NCBI GenBank assembly: GCA_016717205.1
Contig: JADKGC010000003.1
Coordinates: 372,001-436,000, forward strand
Origin: Candidatus Flexifilum breve
GTDB lineage: Bacteria > Chloroflexota > Anaerolineae > Aggregatilineales > Phototrophicaceae
Length of the DNA: 64,000 bases
Reading direction: 5' to 3'
Below the pieces are notes generated by a model. The model made no database searches. It saw only the letters and a program-made list of their open reading frames with translations, and was not told the origin of the DNA. This document shows positions 61,101 to 64,000 of the stretch, one piece after another. The position numbers were made by a program, and so were the translations under genes. The stretch's first letter is position 1. The number at the start of each line of letters is the position of its first letter.

Positions 61101-63811
61101 TTAGCGTGGCCTTTGAATTGGCGAATGGCGCCCGGCTGATAGACCATATCGGCCAGCGTGCGCTGCGCATCGACCGGCGAGTCCTGCAAGCGATTCGCTT
61201 CCATCGCCCGGGCCAGACCGTCAAACGGCTGCTCGCCCGCCCGCGGGAAGGTCACCGCCTGCTGCGCGAGGATGATGCTCAGCGATTCGTCGGCTTCGCG
61301 TTCAGCGCGCGCCGCTTCCGCCTCGGCGCGCACCGTCTCGCCTTCGGCGATCACGCGCTGACGCTGCGCTTCCTGCTGCCCGTTGAAGGCCACAACCGCT
61401 AGGATCAACCCGGCGACCGCGGCCACCGCGAAAACCGCCGCCAACCAGCGCAAAATGCGGCGATTGCGGGCTTCGAGCGCTTCTTCACGCGCCTGCCGTG
61501 CAGCTTCTTCAAGGGCTAACGCCTCCCGCTTCTCGATACTCGCCTGAATATAAGCTTTCTCTTCCGAAGTCAGCGAAATGTCTTTGCTGCTGGAAAGCAG
61601 TTCGAACTGCTGCAAGCGCACGCCCGACGCCAAGAAGCTGGCGTCTTGATGCGCGTTGCGCCATTCGGTGACCGCCGTCGCCAACCGCCGCTGCACGCGC
61701 AGGTCTTCACGGCTTTCGCGCAGCCATTGGCGCAGGCGTTCCCAGTTGCGAATCAGCGCTTCATGCGCCACTTCGACGGTTGGCTCACGGGTCTGCGGGT
61801 CAGTGTCGAAGGTCAGCAAGCGATACTTGCCGTAAATGTCGAGCACATATTGCAGCGGATCGTCGACATCGCGCATGAACACAAGTTCCGACCACAGGAT
61901 GCGCCGCCGCGTGTCTTCCGCGCCTTCACCGAGCGTCACCAGGCGCAGGAACAACTGGCGCACCGCCTCTTTTTGTTCCTTGTCCATCAGGCCGTACAGT
62001 TCTTCCGCGCGCCGCGCCAGCGCCCCGAGCACCCCACCCGCCGCGACATAGGCGTCCAGCGTCATGACGTAACCCGTGCGCCGTTCGAAGTTCTCCGTGA
62101 GCGCGTATTGCAGCAGCGGCAGCGCACCCGGCTCATTGCTCACATCTTCGATCATCTTCTGCACGAGCGCCGGTTCGACGCGCACGCCGAGCCGTTCCGC
62201 CGGGCCAGTGATGGCCTGCTGCAGTTCGCGTTCGTTCATCGGCAGGATGATCTCGGTGCGTTGGCGTACCAGCGCCCCGAAATCCGGGTAGGAGAGCGGC
62301 TTATCGTAGAAGTCCGCGCGCAGTGTGACGATCACGCGCAGGCGACTGCCCGGCGCATTCACAGCATGACGCACACTTTCGAGGAAATGCAGACGTACAG
62401 CGTTGTCGTTGGTCTGCGTGAACACTTCTTCAAACTGGTCGATGAGCAGCAGGAATTCGCTGTCGTCGTCCGGCAGAATCGCGTTGAGCAGTTCGTGCAG
62501 CCCGGCGCGGTCTTCGCGCAGCCGCTGCGACATGTTCTCGGGCGGCGCGGTGGCGATGCTCAGCAGCGCCGCTTCCAGTTCGCGCAGCGCGTCGGTCGAG
62601 GGCACCATTTCCGCGATGTAGTAGTGTTCCGAACCGGGGATTGCGCCGCGGCGCAGCGCGGGCAGCACACCCGCCTTGATCACGCTCGATTTGCCGCTCC
62701 CGCTCGGGCCGATGATCGCCAGAAAACGATAGGCGCCTTCGGTATCGCGCAGGCGATCCAGCACAGAGTTGGTGAACTCCTCGCGGCCAAAGAAGTCTTT
62801 AGCATCGCCTTGCTGGAAGGCGCGCAGACCTTTATACGGGTTGACCAGCGACAGGTTGTGCGCTTCCATCTCCACCAGTTCGGGCGTGATGGTCAGGTTG
62901 CCGACATCCCCGCTGATCTGGATTAGATCGTTGGTATCGTCGAGACTTTCCAGCGAGATGCCAATGTCCTTACGCGCCTGAATCGCCTGCCGGAACGCGC
63001 GGGCAAACGCTTGCGCATCCGGGTAGCGATTGGTCGGGTTCTTAGCCGTGGCGGTCGCCAGCACTTCGTTGACGGCGAACGGAATGTCCGGGTTGGTTTC
63101 GGTCACATCGGGCAGGTCTTTGGTCAACTGCTGCGAGACGTATCCGTAGATGTTCTGCGCCACAAACGCGCGCCGTCCGGTCAGCGTTTCGAAGATCACC
63201 AGACCGAGGCTGTAGATATCGGACTGCGGCGACAACTGCTGGTTCTGGATCTGTTCCGGCGTGATGTACGCGGGGGTCCCCACTGCGACCAGACTGTCGT
63301 CAAGGTTCTCGCCACCCTCTTCGCGCAGGTTGCTGGCGATGCCGAAGTCGGACAGGTAGCCGTTCTTTTCCAAGTCGAGCAGAATGTTGGCGGGCTTCAG
63401 GTCGCTGTGCACCACGCCCGTCTGATGCGCGACGTTGAGCGCCGACGCCATCTGTTCGAGCAGCGTGGCCGTCATCTCGACTGACCAGCGGCCATTCTTT
63501 TTGAGGTCTTGCTCCAGCGTGCCCCCGCGCAGCATACGCATCACCAGATACGCGCCGCTCGGGTCACGCCAGTAGTCGTAGAGCGGCACAATGTGCAGAT
63601 GTTCCAACTGCGCGACCAACTGCGCTTCGGTTTCGAACCGCCGCACGAACGATGGACGATTGGCGAATGCGGGCAAAATGACCTTCATAGCCACTTCGCG
63701 CTTGACCAGCGGTTGATAGGCACGGTAGACCGCCCCGAACCCACCCTTCCCCAAGATTTCCTTGAGTTCGTAACCTTTGAGGATTTGCCCTACTTCAACT
63801 GCGTCGCTCAT
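58121..63811 (-). CDS. Transmembrane Ser/Thr kinase - nSTAND ATPase - WD40 - sugar-binding-protein fusion
   Basis: 1896 residues. Kinase domain (~12-280): GKGGFGAVY, Lys42 in VAMKV, catalytic Asp in VVHSDLKPAN (~134; the Arg of HRD is Ser), DFG (~154), GTPAYITPEQ. nSTAND1-type ATPase (~325-780): NPYKGLRAF, FFGRE, Walker A GPSGSGKSS (~367), Walker B FLLLIDQFEE (~454). One membrane span at ~787-810, then a coiled coil, then fourteen WD40 repeats (~895-1524), enough for two seven-bladed propellers. A type I periplasmic-binding fold (~1598-1885) closes the protein: IPVVLVNHRL, YVGVDDFQAGCIMA, IWSYDGTISAEALQ. Propellers and binding fold should lie outside, the kinase inside. It overlaps both neighbours by ATGA. 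Confidence 0.88.
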   Translation of the reverse strand: MSDAVEVGQILKGYELKEILGKGGFGAVYRAYQPLVKREVAMKVILPAFANRPSFVRRFETEAQLVAQLEHLHIVPLYDYWRDPSGAYLVMRMLRGGTLEQDLKKNGRWSVEMTATLLEQMASALNVAHQTGVVHSDLKPANILLDLEKNGYLSDFGIASNLREEGGENLDDSLVAVGTPAYITPEQIQNQQLSPQSDIYSLGLVIFETLTGRRAFVAQNIYGYVSQQLTKDLPDVTETNPDIPFAVNEVLATATAKNPTNRYPDAQAFARAFRQAIQARKDIGISLESLDDTNDLIQISGDVGNLTITPELVEMEAHNLSLVNPYKGLRAFQQGDAKDFFGREEFTNSVLDRLRDTEGAYRFLAIIGPSGSGKSSVIKAGVLPALRRGAIPGSEHYYIAEMVPSTDALRELEAALLSIATAPPENMSQRLREDRAGLHELLNAILPDDDSEFLLLIDQFEEVFTQTNDNAVRLHFLESVRHAVNAPGSRLRVIVTLRADFYDKPLSYPDFGALVRQRTEIILPMNERELQQAITGPAERLGVRVEPALVQKMIEDVSNEPGALPLLQYALTENFERRTGYVMTLDAYVAAGGVLGALARRAEELYGLMDKEQKEAVRQLFLRLVTLGEGAEDTRRRILWSELVFMRDVDDPLQYVLDIYGKYRLLTFDTDPQTREPTVEVAHEALIRNWERLRQWLRESREDLRVQRRLATAVTEWRNAHQDASFLASGVRLQQFELLSSSKDISLTSEEKAYIQASIEKREALALEEAARQAREEALEARNRRILRWLAAVFAVAAVAGLILAVVAFNGQQEAQRQRVIAEGETVRAEAEAARAEREADESLSIILAQQAVTFPRAGEQPFDGLARAMEANRLQDSPVDAQRTLADMVYQPGAIRQFKGHANWVFQSAFTPDGSQMLTADLSGVIILWDVATGEEIRRFGADGIGHDDLVFSVAVSPDGTTAITGSQKKNFILWDLTTGEAIRTIGAGGEGNLDAVWAIAYLPDGQSAIIGSNDANAERNLIQWDLNTGEIIRRFEGHAGAVFTIDLSPDGQYLASAGGAGEVRLWDLATGDEVRTLEGYTKDVYGIAFSPDSARVIGAGTESTLNVWDVETGDMLEQVPVAGVVRGLDYSPDGNTFAAALLDTTVALWDAHSFAPLQTFLGHTGLAIGITYTPDGGRFASAAQDGVILWDVYGRGAEAWRQAETAPVYASAAAGDQIAVATARGVSLRNFATGELISEFNAETPLYSVALQGNVIAAGGADGSVTLWDTASGEVVRTIAAHTSPVRAIAISPDGTQIVTGGGNIQISRGRPVDNDLVLWDAATGAEIRRLSGHTAPIRSAVFSADGTRVLSGSDDGSLILWDMATGERIQTFAPDNAETTDVIEGHTQSLTSVALSADGTLALSTSRDRTALLWDVATGAVVRRLLGHTAVVRDAAFSPDGSYVLTASGSERSGGSVDNTLILFDAATGSALRQFSGNSSLIRSVVFSDDGTQAISAANDGQLIAWHIFDLPALLDWVYANYEVDCVPTEIGFDQKLGANPRCQPLTVVTAAAESFAAFSPAQAENSDALVCAAPTAEGFDLPTTLVETTQFARAVPFTIGYSQASDDARSANIAAWARYEASQHDEIETFDVVNADGDYDAQVETVRGWIEAEASLILIEPIEQADMSALQTAIADAAAANIPVVLVNHRLAQHDYVTYVGVDDFQAGCIMAQELVAALDGEGTFARLNAIDATLSDNGRKAGATAGFANYPGLYEAGGYATGFDAQVIADRIGEMLGANPRVDGIWSYDGTISAEALQILLDSGRPAVPALGDQRVELARLLLDNNIDVPLLFIPSSMGADAVRAGLSILSGESVPASVVVPVDLIWPTADDLNDGALINDLDGLPEEFHP

Positions 63812-64000
63812 TCTTCATCCTTCAAGGGATCAGTGGGGAACGAAGCGAGATAATCATCTCTCAGCGAACCCTGCCATGCCGACATCGGACGATGCTGGTT
63901 GTACCCGGTGACGACGGTATCCGGCGGCACATCTTTCGAGATGGTCGCGCCCGCAGCGATATACGCCCGCTTACCAATCCGCACGCCGCCGATCAGATTA
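63808..64000 (-). CDS. Hexapeptide-repeat acyltransferase, C-terminal part (cut by window end)
   Basis: Sixty-three residues are visible before the TGA at 63808-63810. They read as left-handed beta-helix turns (LIGGVRIGKRAYIAAGATISKDV) followed by PPDTVVTGYNQHRPMSAW and a short acidic tail. This is the LbH acyltransferase fold of sugar O- and N-acetyltransferases; the upstream catalytic part is outside the window. The stop overlaps the kinase start as ATGA, so this gene leads the acyltransferase-kinase-glycosyltransferase unit. Confidence 0.85.
   Translation of the reverse strand, partial: NLIGGVRIGKRAYIAAGATISKDVPPDTVVTGYNQHRPMSAWQGSLRDDYLASFPTDPLKDEE

Noticed and set aside
61646..62926. 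Plus-strand open frame opposite the STAND domain
   Set aside because: His/Arg/Gln-rich shadow of the kinase-STAND gene, no ribosome site and no family signature.

Overview
The window looks like a piece of a Chloroflexota chromosome, probably an Anaerolineae-like lineage. This is an inference from gene content: many multi-PAS histidine kinases, a WD40/STAND Ser/Thr kinase, secreted proteins with Thr/Pro-rich linkers, SH3 and LysM modules, peptide and sugar ABC transporters, and moderately high GC. I saw no rRNA, tRNA, CRISPR array, phage or transposase gene.

Layout. 1-6.3 kb: end of a PAS histidine kinase, a secreted repeat protein, a glyoxalase-fold protein, a cyclase-family hydrolase, a squalene-cyclase-like repeat protein and a cytochrome c lipoprotein. 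6.3-11.9 kb: a peptide-type ABC transporter divergent from a tryptophanase. 12-21.1 kb: a signalling island with three histidine kinases and three receiver-only proteins (one with two receivers) and no DNA-binding output. Two of the kinases are tandem paralogues (16997-14103 and 20033-17131); a one-base frameshift in the upstream one makes them read as a single giant frame. 21.2-25.4 kb: SDR oxidoreductase, epimerase-like protein behind a duplicated dyad operator, a CLC antiporter with fluoride-type motifs, and an MFS carrier.

25.5-47 kb is devoted to sugar and polysaccharide use. It holds L-rhamnose isomerase with a two-domain class II aldolase, a secreted beta-propeller protein, an RbsACB-type sugar ABC transporter with a LacI regulator and a palindromic operator, another PAS histidine kinase, two glucoamylase-like glycosidases (one cytosolic, one secreted), a GH99-like protein and a secreted GH43-like propeller protein translationally linked to a MerR regulator. 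47.2-52.8 kb carries four paralogues of an unrecognised secreted family. 52.8-56.9 kb has a transporter-like/HEAT/cyclic-nucleotide-fold fusion divergent from a HAD phosphatase.

The right end is the most unusual part. A three-gene unit joined by 4-bp ATGA overlaps runs from a hexapeptide acyltransferase (cut by the window end) through a 1896-residue protein to a frameshifted glycosyltransferase. The large protein combines a kinase, an nSTAND ATPase, one membrane span, fourteen WD40 repeats and a sugar-type periplasmic-binding fold. The gene set suggests a one-protein transmembrane sensor tied to surface-glycan synthesis.

Small repeats are common. TAGGGG...CCCCTA hairpins sit at gene ends, and a GC-rich palindromic element occurs twice; the second copy is split by a 166-bp MITE-like insertion flanked by a 9-10 bp direct repeat.
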